A stretch of 64,000 bases of DNA, taken from contig NZ_JACHDS010000001.1 of NCBI RefSeq assembly GCF_014201195.1, positions 2,604,001 to 2,668,000 of the forward strand. The letters run 5' to 3'. Position 1 is the stretch's first letter; each line of letters starts with the position of its first letter. The notes under the pieces are model-generated. The model was not told the DNA's origin and did not search any database. It saw only the letters and a list, made by a program, of their open reading frames with translations. A program made the position numbers and the translations under genes. This DNA is from Nocardiopsis mwathae (GTDB lineage Bacteria > Actinomycetota > Actinomycetes > Streptosporangiales > Streptosporangiaceae). Positions 9,148-18,074 of this stretch are shown one piece after another.

Positions 9148-9380
9148 TGATGCCTGCCTTTCGCATGCGGCACAGCCCGGCCGGTTTGGCCGGGGCTTCA
9201 ACGTGGACAGCTTGGCGAGCTGTGGAGTCAGGAAGTCAGCGTAGCGAACCTGGTGCGGTGTGCCCGAGCAGCTGGGGCCGATGTCGGGGTGTGAGCGGAC
9301 TGTCCACAGCCACAGAATCCGCTTGGCGGTCTGGGTCGCTCCCCGGCGATGGTGGAAGCTCACCGACACGGGGAGGGCTC

Positions 9381-9614
9381 TTGTACCAGGTATGGGACGC
9401 CGACCGGGGCGAGCTGGTGAGCTCCGGACACGACACACCGGAATCCGCGGCCGCGCTGATCGAACGGGTCCTGGCCGACGTCGCCCGCCACGCCCACCTC
9501 GGGCACGGCGACATCGCCCTGTGCCTGGAGGTACGCGACACCGCTGGGGAGGCCGTGACCCTGCACACTTGCGGGGATATCTTTCAGTCACCTGCCCGGC
9601 AGAGCGACCTCTAG
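9381..9614 (+). CDS. Small hypothetical protein
   Basis: 77-aa protein starting at a TTG directly after GGGGAGGG, a strong ribosome binding site. The sequence (YQVWDADRGELVSS, then an Ala/Leu-rich helix and a short strand region) is protein-like and acidic. No family recognised. Confidence 0.55.
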   Translation: MYQVWDADRGELVSSGHDTPESAAALIERVLADVARHAHLGHGDIALCLEVRDTAGEAVTLHTCGDIFQSPARQSDL

Positions 9615-9640
9615 CCGCTGATTTCTACTGCCCGGCTCAC

Positions 9641-10114
9641 TCACCGTTCCTCCTCTCCAGCAAGAAGCGGATTGCAGATAGAGATAATCTCGCTACGGGA
9701 GTCGTTGGCGGCTATGATGATACGGTTCACACGCTTGCTGTACTCCCCGCTGCGCATGGCGTTTGCCCAGGCGCGATAGGCGTCCGCTGAGCCGCTGAGA
9801 ATCCGCGAAAGCTCATCGTCGTCGGCGTGCTCGGCTGCCTCATCGAACTTCTCCGCGGCGAGGTCGATGTCCTCGCCATACGTTCCACTCCTGATACTCC
9901 CGCCAGGCCCAACCGCGGACCGGGTGAGTTCGCTATCCGCGTCGCTCCACATCTCACACGCTTCCTTGTCCGCGATCCCTCCGTCCACCATGCGGGCTAG
10001 TTCCTCGAAGTTCGTTATTCCGAAAAACGCGAGGACCGCTAAGAGCATGCCCACAGCTCCGATCCAAATCTCGGCGCCGCTGGACTTGGCGTTGCTGGTG
10101 TTGTCATCGCTCAC
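9641..10114 (-). CDS. Membrane-anchored hypothetical protein
   Basis: 157-aa protein with one N-terminal membrane segment (WIGAVGMLLAVLAFFGI, residues about 17-34) and an acidic, helical extracytoplasmic or cytoplasmic domain that ends in a region with a single Cys. Start at GTG 10114, preceded by AAGGAGACGAC. Codon use is a little less GC-rich than its neighbours. Role unknown. Confidence 0.65.
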   Translation of the reverse strand: MSDDNTSNAKSSGAEIWIGAVGMLLAVLAFFGITNFEELARMVDGGIADKEACEMWSDADSELTRSAVGPGGSIRSGTYGEDIDLAAEKFDEAAEHADDDELSRILSGSADAYRAWANAMRSGEYSKRVNRIIIAANDSRSEIISICNPLLAGEEER

Positions 10115-10418
10115 GTCGTCTCCTTGTGCCTGCGGAGGCCACGGTTCGTCTTGCTCCGGCGCCACGAACGGCGAGGGGCTGCCTGAAAGCGCGGTGGGGT
10201 GCCGGGCCAGGAGAACGCCCCAGGAGTGATTTCCATGGATTGTGTGTAGCCGCAGGGGTTGTCCCGGTGGAAGCGTCCGGGCGGCTTTGAAACTGACCGG
10301 TTTCGGCCGCTTAATCCTGTGGTTCCTCGACCTCCTTGGACAGGTGCAGGTCAGGGTGCGCCGGTGAAAAGGGAGTGGCGAGTTGGCCACAGTTGGCTTG
10401 CTCTTACACACTGGGGCC

Positions 10419-11126
10419 ATGTGCGGTAGGTACGTGAGCGCCCGCAACGACCACGAGCTGAAGCTGTTCTACGCCGTCCAGCACCGCGTGGGCGAGGAGT
10501 TGGCGCCGTCGTGGAACGTCGCGCCCACGCAGACGGTGCGCATCATCCGCGACCACCAGGACGACGGCCAGGTGGTGCGGGAGCTGCGCAACGCCCGTTG
10601 GGGGCTGCTCCCCGCGTGGGCGAAAGACCGCAAAATGGGTTCCCGGCTCATCAACGCGCGCAGCGAAACCGTCACCGAGAAGCCCGCGTTCCGGTCGGCC
10701 GCGCGGAGGCGCCGGTGCGTGGTTCCCGCCGAGGGGTACTACGAGTGGACGGCGGCCAACGGCGGGCCCAAGACCCCTTACTACCTGCACCGTGCGGACA
10801 ACGAAGTGCTGTCGTTCGCCGGGCTGTACGAGCTGTGGCCCGAGCCCGACATCCCCGACGAGGACGACCCCGCGAAGTGGGTGTGGACCTGCACCATCCT
10901 CACCCGGCCGGCACCCGAACCGTTGGCGTACATCCATGACCGGACCCCGGTGATCCTGTCTGAGGGCATGGTGTGTGATTGGCTCGACCCGGCGATCACT
11001 GGCAAGGCGGAGGTGCGGGGCATGGTCGATGCGATCCCCGATCCTGAGCTGGCGGCGCATGTCGTCGACCGGCGTGTGGGAAGGCCGAGCAGCAACGACC
11101 CGAGGCTGATCGAGGCGGTCAGGTGA
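10419..11126 (+). CDS. SOS response-associated peptidase (SRAP, HMCES/YedK family)
   Basis: 235-aa SRAP protein, which forms a thiazolidine crosslink with abasic sites in single-stranded DNA and so shields them. The start at 10419 exposes the catalytic Cys as residue 2 after Met removal (MCGRYVS), as the family requires; the longer frame upstream would bury it. Other active-site residues are N33 (SWNVAPTQ), E105 (PAEGYYEW) and H173 (YIHDRTPVIL). Length is typical. It overlaps the following Nudix gene by 4 bases (GTGA), so the two are translationally coupled. Confidence 0.93.
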   Translation: MCGRYVSARNDHELKLFYAVQHRVGEELAPSWNVAPTQTVRIIRDHQDDGQVVRELRNARWGLLPAWAKDRKMGSRLINARSETVTEKPAFRSAARRRRCVVPAEGYYEWTAANGGPKTPYYLHRADNEVLSFAGLYELWPEPDIPDEDDPAKWVWTCTILTRPAPEPLAYIHDRTPVILSEGMVCDWLDPAITGKAEVRGMVDAIPDPELAAHVVDRRVGRPSSNDPRLIEAVR

Positions 11127-11686
11127 GCAGCGACGACCCGCAGCACGGTGGTGTGGAGCAGCGCGGACCGTGGGCGCGGCACGCCACGACTTCCTTGCTC
11201 ACCACCCGGCGGCTTGCGGTGTGGCGCGACGAAGTCACCCTCCCGGACGGCTCCCCGGGCGCCTACGACTGGGTGGAGGCCCCGGACCTCGTGCGGGTCG
11301 CCGCCGTCGACGACGACGGGATGGTGGTTCTGGTCGAGCAGCACCACTACCTGGCCGGGAACATGCTGCAATTCCCCGGGGGCGCCGTCGACCCCGGCGA
11401 GTCTCCTCGGGCCGCTGCTGAGCGGGAGCTCCGGGAGGAGACGGGGCTTCACGGCGGGGCGTGGACGCACGAGGGTGAGGTTTACCCCCTGCCCGGACTG
11501 TCTCCGCTCAGGGTGCACCTGTGGTCAGTGCAGGGGGCTTCACCAGGGCCGACAGCCCTGGAGGGCGGTGAGGCCGACCTGAGGGTGGTGCGCCTGCCGC
11601 TGACGCAAGCCGTGGGGGACGACCGGGTGCGGTGCGCGGCGAGCCTAGCGCTTCTCCACTCCCTCGCCGCCCGGCACACCCGCTAA
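11123..11686 (+). CDS. Nudix hydrolase
   Basis: 187-aa Nudix protein that hydrolyses a nucleoside diphosphate linked to another group. The Nudix box GX5EX7REUXEEXGU is complete at residues 87-109 (catalytic REXXEE at 101-106). The N-terminal domain and the size resemble ADP-ribose pyrophosphatases, but the substrate cannot be told from sequence. Coupled to the SRAP gene by a GTGA overlap, which suggests a shared DNA-repair or nucleotide-sanitation context. Confidence 0.88.
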   Translation: MSSDDPQHGGVEQRGPWARHATTSLLTTRRLAVWRDEVTLPDGSPGAYDWVEAPDLVRVAAVDDDGMVVLVEQHHYLAGNMLQFPGGAVDPGESPRAAAERELREETGLHGGAWTHEGEVYPLPGLSPLRVHLWSVQGASPGPTALEGGEADLRVVRLPLTQAVGDDRVRCAASLALLHSLAARHTR

Positions 11687-12165
11687 CCCGCAACCACCGG
11701 GGGGTGCAACCCCAGGTCGGCCCCCGTGATCTCAGAAAGCCGACCGACGATCCGCCCCAGGGGTTCGGACAGCGCGGCGAGGTCGGCGCGGCACGCCGAA
11801 GCGTGACCCCACGCGGTTTCGTGGTCGGCCGGTGGGGTTCCTGCGGGGCGGGTGCGCTCATGGGCGGCCAGCAGCGGCTCCCACCGGTCCAGGACCGGCT
11901 CGACGAGCGCGCACAGCTCGATAGCGGCCGGGAGCAGCCGCACCATGGGGGCCGCGGACGCGGCTGGGAGTTCGGCTTCACGCAGGGCCGCACGGGTCTC
12001 CCCCACCACCGTGCGCAGGCAAGCAAGAGTCTCGCCCACGGGCCGCGTGGTGGAGCCGAGGCGTACTGTGTCGACGCGGGTGGCCAGCTCGACCTGGATC
12101 TTCCACGCGGGGGCGATGTCGGGTGCGGTCTGTCGCATGCTGCCTATCGTCGCAGAGGCTGACAT
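11683..12165 (-). CDS. Hypothetical helical protein
   Basis: 160-aa Ala/Leu/Arg-rich protein predicted to be almost wholly helical, with no recognised domain. It converges on the Nudix gene and overlaps its end by 4 bases. The ATG at 12165 has GGAG about ten bases upstream; an alternative ATG lies at 12189. Confidence 0.55.
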   Translation of the reverse strand: MSASATIGSMRQTAPDIAPAWKIQVELATRVDTVRLGSTTRPVGETLACLRTVVGETRAALREAELPAASAAPMVRLLPAAIELCALVEPVLDRWEPLLAAHERTRPAGTPPADHETAWGHASACRADLAALSEPLGRIVGRLSEITGADLGLHPPVVAG

Positions 12166-12353
12166 CACCCGCCGTCTCCGCTTCACCACGGCTGGTCGAC
12201 GGTGGGCGCCGTCGCGAAATCGGACACGTGCAGGCTCGCATCCTCACCCTTCTGCGACTCGACGCCCCCCAGGTGCCAGCCCTCAGCGGGCGGCCATCGC
12301 CTCACATCGGGGGGGGGTAGCCTGCGGGGCTGGGGCGGCTAGCGTGTCCTGTC

Positions 12354-12554
12354 ATGGAGCAGGAAAAACTCACCGCGGAGCAGGCCGCCGCGAAAGCGGG
12401 CGTCAAGCTGAAAACGTGGCATGCCTACGTGTCGCGGGGCCAGGCGCCGCAGCCGGACGGCCGCATGGGGCGCACCCCGTGGTGGTGGGCGTCCACGGTC
12501 GATGAGTGGATCGAGAACCGGGCGGGCCAGGGGGCGCGTACCGACCTGTCCTGA
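12354..12554 (+). CDS. Excisionase-like helix-turn-helix protein
   Basis: 66-aa MerR/HTH_17-type DNA-binding protein: LTAEQAAAKAGVKLKTWHAY is the HTH, followed by SRGQAPQPDG and a winged hairpin ending STVDEWIENR. Small proteins of this type beside phage integrases often act as recombination directionality factors. The position about 700 bases upstream of the serine integrase on the same strand supports that role here, but it could equally be a regulator. Confidence 0.7.
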   Translation: MEQEKLTAEQAAAKAGVKLKTWHAYVSRGQAPQPDGRMGRTPWWWASTVDEWIENRAGQGARTDLS

Positions 12555-12599
12555 CATGTGTGCTTTGTGACCGGGGTGGCCGGATGCGGCCACACGGCT

Positions 12600-12626
12600 A
12601 ACTTTACAGTCTGAAACTGTAAAGTT
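12600..12626. promoter_or_regulatory. 27-bp inverted repeat (operator or att-core candidate)
   Basis: Perfect 11-bp arms AACTTTACAGT and ACTGTAAAGTT separated by CTGAA. This AT-rich palindrome stands out in high-GC surroundings and sits between the excisionase-like gene and the integrase operon. It could bind a repressor or the HTH protein; it could also belong to the phage attachment region. Confidence 0.55.
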
Positions 12627-12670
12627 TGGGACATCCCCCCGCTCCCGCCCCACTCCCCGGAAGGACCACG

Positions 12671-13276
12671 ATGCCCTCTCCCACCGACCGCTCCCCCACC
12701 CTCACCCGGGTCGTCTACCTCCGCGGAGCCGGAAACAGCGGCCAGATCTGGGACCGCGTCCGCCACGCCATGTGGAACCGCGGCTGGGCCACCGTCGTCC
12801 ACCGCAGCAACGCCTGGCACCTCGACCGAGGCGGGGTCCCCGTGGTCATGTGCGACTTCTCCTGCGACCTTGACCGCACCCCCAGCCCGTGGTTCGGCTA
12901 CGACCGCTACTGCGAGATCGGGCTCGTCCGCGCCCGGTACTGCCCCGACATCGTGTACACCACCCTCGGCGCCGAACTGCCCGCCGCAGAACAGGCGCGA
13001 CTGGCCCGCGACCCCAACATCGGCAGCACGGTCCTCAACACCCGCGTGCGGGTCCGCTCCGAGGCGATGGAACTGGTCTGGCTCAACCACACCGCCCCCG
13101 ACCGGCCCTACCGCGACGCCCGGCCCGACGAGCTCAGCAGCGAAGCGAACGGCCTCAACGAGGTCTTTGACGAGGAGCAGTTGGCCGACTGGGTCACCGC
13201 CGCGTTCGCTGCCGGAAAGACACTGCCCGCTCCCCCGCTACACACCCCTGAGACGGCATCCGAGGGGCAGGCATGA
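12671..13276 (+). CDS. Hypothetical protein coupled to the integrase
   Basis: 201-aa protein of unknown function. The first part (VVYLRGAGNSGQIWDRVR) and the block GYDRYCEIGLVRARYCP are protein-like and contain three Cys. GGAAGGACC gives a good ribosome binding site for the ATG at 12671. Its stop overlaps the integrase start by 4 bases (ATGA), so expression is tied to integration; it could be an accessory factor, but nothing in the sequence proves it. Confidence 0.6.
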   Translation: MPSPTDRSPTLTRVVYLRGAGNSGQIWDRVRHAMWNRGWATVVHRSNAWHLDRGGVPVVMCDFSCDLDRTPSPWFGYDRYCEIGLVRARYCPDIVYTTLGAELPAAEQARLARDPNIGSTVLNTRVRVRSEAMELVWLNHTAPDRPYRDARPDELSSEANGLNEVFDEEQLADWVTAAFAAGKTLPAPPLHTPETASEGQA

Positions 13277-14892
13277 CCGGTTACTCCTCCAACACCTACA
13301 CCGCCCCCATCGACCTGTCCCACCTCGACCCCCACGAACCCGCCGCCCACCTGCGCTACGCGTTCCTCGGCCGCGTCTCCACCCGCGACCAGCAGGACCC
13401 GGCCACCTCCATCCCCGGCCAGCTCGCCCGCGCCCGCACCGCCCTGCCCCCAGGAGACGACTTCATCGCGTGGTACTGGGACGTCGAATCCGGCGCCCTG
13501 CCCCTAGACCAGCGCGGGCAAGGCGACTACACCGGTATCGACGTCGGCGTCCCCCGCACCGGCGGCGTCGCCGAATGCCTCGCCGACGCCCACCGCGATG
13601 TGTTCGACGCCGTCGTCGTGGACGAGATCTCCCGGCCCGCCCGCGACATGCTCGCCTCCCTGACCCTGGAGGAAGAACTCGACCGGGCCGGCATCACCTA
13701 CCGGGTGGCGGCCGAACCTCCCGGCATGGACCAAGGCGCCCGCTCGACCCGCTACATCCTGCGGCACACCAGCCGCATGACCGCCGCCTGGTACCGGCTG
13801 CAAATGCAGGAGTTCACCGAGCGCGGGCAGCGCGAGCACGCCCGCCGCGGGTTCGCCCACGGCAAACCGCCCTACGGGTATGTGGACCGTTTCGTTGAAC
13901 CGGACCGCCCGCTGAAAGGAGGGCTGTTCGAGCGGCGCACCCCCCGCGTGCTCGTGCTCGACCCCGACGAACGCAAACCGGCCGCCGTCGCGCAGATGTT
14001 CCGATGGCGGACCGGGGAGGACCGGCCGGTGTCGCTGGAGGACATCACCGGCCGCCTCAACGCCGACCCCGACCGGTTCCCGCCGCCAGGCGAGGTGGGG
14101 TGGAGGTTGCAGACCGTGCGCGCCCTGCTGATGAACCCGAAGTACACCGGCTACATGGTGTACAACCGCAAGGGCACCCGCACCAACGGGCACCGGTACA
14201 AGCCCTACCGGGAATGGGTGTGGTCGGCGGAGCCGGTGCATCCGGCGATCGTGCCGCTGGAGACCTGGGTGCGCGCCCAGGAGGTTTCGGCCAAGCACAA
14301 CCGCCGCCAGCAGGGCACCGGGTGGGTGCAGGAGGCGCTGGGCGTGTTCGGGTTCGACCCGACGCGTGTGGCCTCCTCCAAGGCCCACACCCTGTATGAG
14401 GTCAACGGTGCCCGGTTCGCCGTGCCCCGGCGGCCGGTCCCCGAGCCGGTTGCCGAAGCTCTCATCGAGTCGCTGGCCGGGCATTTGTGGTCCGCCGGGC
14501 CGGTGCGGCCGCCCGCCCCGACCCCGGGAGGCGCGACGGTGCTGGTGTGTGAGGCCGAGCGTGTGGGCGGCTCCTGGGTGGGTGCGGCCCCGGCCGGGTG
14601 GGCCTGGACCTACGCCCCGTCGCTGGATGAGTTGACGCGGCGAGCTGCGGACGCGGCGGCGCTGGCTCTGGGCGCCGACCCTGCGCATGTAGCGGTGGGT
14701 TTGGATGTGCACGCCCCCGGGGTGGACGAGCTGGAGCAGGCCCGGCAGGCCGAGCAGGAGGCGTTGGCGTGGGCGGTGCGGAGCCTGCGGGAGTCCGGGG
14801 CGTCGTGGAAGGACATCGCCCGGGTGACCGGTACGACCCAGGCCCGCGCGAAATCAGCGCTGGTCAGCGGAAACGTGGAGGACTTTCAATGA
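13273..14892 (+). CDS. int: Large serine recombinase (phage integrase)
   Basis: 539-aa site-specific recombinase. The resolvase catalytic domain spans about 28-175 with the nucleophile S36 in FLGRVSTRDQ and the region VVVDEISRPARDM. The Recombinase domain follows (about 185-310: RRGFAHGKPPYGY, LLMNPKYTGYMVYNRK). The C-terminal part has a helical region and ends with an HTH-like ESGASWKDIARVTGTTQARA. Large serine integrases normally carry a four-Cys zinc ribbon; here only two isolated Cys exist in the whole protein, so that ribbon is absent or replaced. It should mediate attP x attB recombination without host factors. Confidence 0.9.
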   Translation: MTGYSSNTYTAPIDLSHLDPHEPAAHLRYAFLGRVSTRDQQDPATSIPGQLARARTALPPGDDFIAWYWDVESGALPLDQRGQGDYTGIDVGVPRTGGVAECLADAHRDVFDAVVVDEISRPARDMLASLTLEEELDRAGITYRVAAEPPGMDQGARSTRYILRHTSRMTAAWYRLQMQEFTERGQREHARRGFAHGKPPYGYVDRFVEPDRPLKGGLFERRTPRVLVLDPDERKPAAVAQMFRWRTGEDRPVSLEDITGRLNADPDRFPPPGEVGWRLQTVRALLMNPKYTGYMVYNRKGTRTNGHRYKPYREWVWSAEPVHPAIVPLETWVRAQEVSAKHNRRQQGTGWVQEALGVFGFDPTRVASSKAHTLYEVNGARFAVPRRPVPEPVAEALIESLAGHLWSAGPVRPPAPTPGGATVLVCEAERVGGSWVGAAPAGWAWTYAPSLDELTRRAADAAALALGADPAHVAVGLDVHAPGVDELEQARQAEQEALAWAVRSLRESGASWKDIARVTGTTQARAKSALVSGNVEDFQ

Positions 14893-15185
14893 GCGCACGA
14901 CATGGCAAGCCGCAGACCATGACGATCAGGGTCGAGGCCACCATCACAGTGGATGCCGAACGCGCACACCTGTGGGCCCTCACCCACGGGGAGCAGGGAC
15001 GCGAGGGGTACCTCCGCCTGTTCGCGGCTGACCTCTCCGAAGCCCCGGCGCTAGTAGAGACCGGGGCCAGGCTGATGTGGCACCGGCTCGGCGGCAAGGT
15101 GCCCGAACCGGTCGAGCTGGCGGCCCTCAACGGCCGCACGGTGCGCGACCAGGTGCGATTCGACCGCGACGCCGCCTTCTTCTGA
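14889..15185 (+). CDS. Small hypothetical protein coupled to the integrase
   Basis: 98-aa protein; the ATG overlaps the integrase stop (ATGA). After a basic N-terminus, an IRVEATITVDAERAHLW strand-helix and a charged C-terminus ending in Phe-Phe are visible. No family recognised. Co-translation with the integrase suggests a role in integration or its control. Confidence 0.6.
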   Translation: MSARHGKPQTMTIRVEATITVDAERAHLWALTHGEQGREGYLRLFAADLSEAPALVETGARLMWHRLGGKVPEPVELAALNGRTVRDQVRFDRDAAFF

Positions 15186-15269
15186 GGCCACGCTTCGGGC
15201 CGACCACATCCGAAGATCCGATCGGTGAGAGCGTTCATATCACCGCTCCATGCGGGGGTGGGGCACCCT

Positions 15270-15494
15270 TCAGGCTATCCAGCCGCGCCACACCCACCGG
15301 CGCGGGTCAGCCGGGGGCGGGTCGGGTTCGTAGACCGCCCGCGCCCCCGGATCACCCCCCGGGGCCTTGTGGTCATCGTCCACGACCAGGTAGGCGCCTG
15401 GGTCCGGGTCCTCATAGATCGCCGCGTGCTGCATCTGCTGGACGGACCCGTCCATCGGCCCGCCGATGAGTTCCACATCCACCCAGTTACTCAT
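15270..15494 (-). CDS. Small phage protein, beta-strand rich
   Basis: 74-aa protein starting MSNWVDVELIGGPMDGS. The GGPxDG motif followed by YLVVDD is common in small actinophage proteins of unknown function. It is the last - strand gene of the late block, downstream of the strong terminator at 15.7 kb, so it may have its own promoter. Confidence 0.6.
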   Translation of the reverse strand: MSNWVDVELIGGPMDGSVQQMQHAAIYEDPDPGAYLVVDDDHKAPGGDPGARAVYEPDPPPADPRRWVWRGWIA

Positions 15495-15698
15495 GGACGC
15501 CAGCCTGCCGTATGCGGCGCGCGCCTCGCGGCCCGTTATTCCGCCTGGGCCCCGTCTGGCGCAGGTGGTGATGCAGCGGGCGCCCGACGAGCTGAAAGGG
15601 AGAGTGGCGGGGGTGCGTTCGCCGCCGGGTCGGGCGGCAAAGCGGTCTCCGCGCCGGTGGCCGGGGTGTTCAGGTGGCACTGGCCGTGCTTAGGCCAC

Positions 15699-15738
15699 AA
15701 AAAAACGGCGCCCCTCCCGCCGAAACGGAAGGGGCGCC
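15699..15738 (-). terminator. Intrinsic terminator of the late gene block
   Basis: Read on the - strand: a 9-bp stem (AGGGG with GCGCC flanks; arms at 15707-15715 and 15730-15738), a 14-base loop, then a run of seven T. It lies 60 bases after the stop of the peptidoglycan-binding tail protein and closes the lysis/tail transcript. Confidence 0.85.
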
Positions 15739-15797
15739 AGAGTTTCACACTAGGCCGTGGAAAAACACCCGATACCGGGTGTGCTACCGCAAGGGCT

Positions 15798-16724
15798 TCA
15801 CAGCGGAAGCCCGACCGTGAACCGCGCCGGGCGCGGCTCCGGGACCGGGGTGGGGTCCGGCACCGGCCCGACCCACCCTTCATCCGACACCGCCAGGTGC
15901 GACACCCACAAGGGCGGGAACCGGCGGCCCAGCTGGTAGTCCATGGCCGCTCGGGTCTCCGGCCCCGGAATGCCGTCATCCGGGCTGATGCCGTACTTGG
16001 CCTGGAACTTCTTCACCGCGAAATAGGTGCCGTTGCCGAAATCCCCGTCAGCCCCGGCCGGGCCGATGTCATACCCCAGGTCCTGGAGCTCGCGCTGAAG
16101 GTCGCGCACCTCGGTACCCTGGTCACCCCAGTACAGGGTGCGGCGGCGCAGGTACCGGTACCCAGTGAGCCCCATCGGCCCCGACAGGCCCTGGCCCCAG
16201 GTCATGGTGTGCACGTCGGTGGTGGCGTGCCCTTCGAACACCCGCAGCTCGGTGCGGCTGCCGTCAGAGTGGAGTTCCAGGCGCAGCCACGCACCGGGCG
16301 GGTGGCGGGCGCCGGTATGGGTCGCCGGGTCGGCGTCGGCCGCGATGTCGTACTTCTGCAACCTCGCATAGAAGTTCCCGGGGGCGGTCTGGTAAGTGAG
16401 CAGGCCTGTCTTCCCGAACGCGGCGTGCCACCGCACTTCGCTGGCGCCGTGCCCCGCCTCCTGGGTGGGCGGGTGCCACAGGTACCAGCGCACCCACCAC
16501 TCACCCTTCGGTAGCGGGATGAGTAGTTGCGGGGTATCACCGCGGTGCCGCCCAGAGTCGACCCGGATCGAAGGACGCCCGTAGATGGTGCGGGCATCGT
16601 CGTAGGTCGCGCGCGACGGCGCGGTGATCGTGACCGTGCCGGAGGCCGCGGAGTCCGCGAGCGTCTGGTTGGAGGGCCGGGTGCCCGGCTGCCCGGCCAG
16701 GGTGTTGTCAACGAGGAGCGTCAC
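15798..16724 (-). CDS. Tail/fibre-type protein with C-terminal peptidoglycan-binding domain
   Basis: 308-aa protein. The first ~190 residues are beta-rich and look like a lectin-type jelly roll (GEWWVRWYLWHPP, WLRLELHSDG, TELRVFEGH). Residues about 200-265 form a PG_binding_1 domain (YWGDQGTEVRDLQRELQDLG, then DGDFGNGTYFAVKKFQ and GIPGPETRAAM). The end is Pro-rich. ATGA overlap with the preceding tail gene couples the two. It likely sits on the virion and contacts the cell wall during adsorption, or is an accessory lysis factor. Confidence 0.75.
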   Translation of the reverse strand: MTLLVDNTLAGQPGTRPSNQTLADSAASGTVTITAPSRATYDDARTIYGRPSIRVDSGRHRGDTPQLLIPLPKGEWWVRWYLWHPPTQEAGHGASEVRWHAAFGKTGLLTYQTAPGNFYARLQKYDIAADADPATHTGARHPPGAWLRLELHSDGSRTELRVFEGHATTDVHTMTWGQGLSGPMGLTGYRYLRRRTLYWGDQGTEVRDLQRELQDLGYDIGPAGADGDFGNGTYFAVKKFQAKYGISPDDGIPGPETRAAMDYQLGRRFPPLWVSHLAVSDEGWVGPVPDPTPVPEPRPARFTVGLPL

Positions 16725-17473
16725 CGGATCGTCACCTGCACCGTCAGGTCCTCAGCCTCCGCCTCCTCGGGCACATCGACCTCGACCGTGACGCCGGTGC
16801 CGTCCGACACCTCCACCTGCGGGCGAATGAGCGCCCACGGCTCTTCGGGGGTGATGGTGACCGACGCCGCCACAGCCCCGCCCCGGGTGTCGGGGTCGAG
16901 CAGGACCACGCGGACGCCGATGGTCCCCTCCGTGATGGTGGCCTGAGCCCGGAGGACGATGATGGTCTGGTTGCGGCCCTCCAGGTTGTGGTACGGGTGC
17001 GGGGAGCGCCGGGATTCCAGCGGGCCGCCCATGTGCCACATCATCGGGTGGGCGGTGGCCACATAATCCCCGCCGCCGTCGTCTCCCCCGGTGGTGTTTT
17101 CCAGGGCGGTAATGCGGGTGTTGAGCTTGGTGACGTCTGCCGGCCAGTCGGTGGACGCGAGCAGGTGACGCGAGTGCTCCCCGGCGTCGCCGCTGCTGGT
17201 GTCGGGGGCTTGGCCGACGAGCACCCGTTTCACCTCGTCCGGGGCGCGGAATCGGGGGACGGCGCCGCTGCTGTCCGCTGTGATTTCCGCGACGGGTTCT
17301 CCCCGGTGGTCCATGAGGTCGGTTAACCGGTCGCCGGTGTCGGGGTCCCACACCCACAGTCGGGCGCCGGGGATGAGGACGGCGGTGGCCCCGAGGGTGT
17401 CGGGGCCGACCTGGACCTGTTGGCCGGGGGCGACCACGAAGTCTGCGGGGGTGCCGCCGAACTGGTACCGCAC
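16721..17473 (-). CDS. Minor tail / baseplate-type protein
   Basis: 250-aa protein. The N-terminal beta-rich part (ADFVVAPGQQVQVGPDTLG) is followed by a segment that matches the region next to tail fibres (TDLMDHRGEPVAEITADSSG), a short coiled coil (VTKLNTRITALENTTG) and a C-terminal beta domain. Such coiled-coil trimerisers are usual in actinophage receptor-binding proteins. GTG start follows AAGGGAGG. The gene is coupled to the PG-binding tail gene downstream. Confidence 0.7.
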   Translation of the reverse strand: MRYQFGGTPADFVVAPGQQVQVGPDTLGATAVLIPGARLWVWDPDTGDRLTDLMDHRGEPVAEITADSSGAVPRFRAPDEVKRVLVGQAPDTSSGDAGEHSRHLLASTDWPADVTKLNTRITALENTTGGDDGGGDYVATAHPMMWHMGGPLESRRSPHPYHNLEGRNQTIIVLRAQATITEGTIGVRVVLLDPDTRGGAVAASVTITPEEPWALIRPQVEVSDGTGVTVEVDVPEEAEAEDLTVQVTIR

Positions 17474-17531
17474 GGGCCTCCCTTCGTTCAGCGGGGGCGG
17501 CCCCACGGTGCGCGGGGCCGCCCGGGTGGGT

Positions 17532-17792
17532 TTAGGCGCGGTGCGTGGCGCCGCCGGTTGCGGCCGGTGCGGTCTTGTCTCCCTCGACGAGGCGCTGGAC
17601 GTATGTCGCGATCGCGGTCAGCACGGCCGACCCGGCCACCGGGGCGAGGCTGGCGTAGTCGATGACCTCCCCGGCAGACACGGTGTTGAGGATGACGGTG
17701 GCCAGGGCGACCAGGACGACGGAGACGGCGCCCTGGGCCATGGTGCGGCCCGAGCGGGTACGAGCGTCGGCGTGGACGTGCTTAGCGGGCAA
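17532..17792 (-). CDS. Holin candidate, two membrane segments
   Basis: 86-aa protein with two hydrophobic segments (MAQGAVSVVLVALATVILNTV and YASLAPVAGSAVLTAIATYV) separated by a short turn, an Arg-rich N-terminus and a charged C-terminus. The TTG at 17792 has GGAGGACC upstream. Size, topology and position near the endolysin are those of a phage holin. Confidence 0.7.
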   Translation of the reverse strand: MPAKHVHADARTRSGRTMAQGAVSVVLVALATVILNTVSAGEVIDYASLAPVAGSAVLTAIATYVQRLVEGDKTAPAATGGATHRA

Positions 17793-17924
17793 AGGTGGTC
17801 CTCCAATGGGTTGGTGGTGCGCCCGGACCAGGACAGTCCAGGCGGAACCGACGCCCCTGGACCATCGGGCGGCCCAGGGGCGTGGTCCATGCGGTCCGCC
17901 CCAGGTGGGGCGGGGTGGTACGGG

Positions 17925-18074
17925 CTAGTGGGGTGCGAGGAACACGACCGGCCCGGTCGAGCAGAGGATCATGTCGCTGCCCGCCCACACGGTGCAGGCG
18001 GCAGTAATCCCGGCCGCGAACCCCGCGGCGAACAGCAGGAGGCGGCCGGCGGGCCGGTTCGGGTGGCGGGTCAC
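17925..18074 (-). CDS. Short membrane protein next to endolysin
   Basis: 49-aa protein starting at a GTG that overlaps the endolysin stop (GTGA). A basic N-terminus (TRHPNRPAGR) precedes one membrane segment (LLLFAAGFAAGITAACTVWA). It could be a second holin, an antiholin or a spanin-like factor. It is too short to classify. Confidence 0.6.
   Translation of the reverse strand: MTRHPNRPAGRLLLFAAGFAAGITAACTVWAGSDMILCSTGPVVFLAPH

Noticed and set aside
15225..16514. Long + strand open frame (429 aa) over the tail gene region
   Set aside because: It is antisense to two well-supported tail genes, lacks a ribosome binding site and has an Arg/Gly/Pro composition typical of a shadow frame in high-GC DNA.
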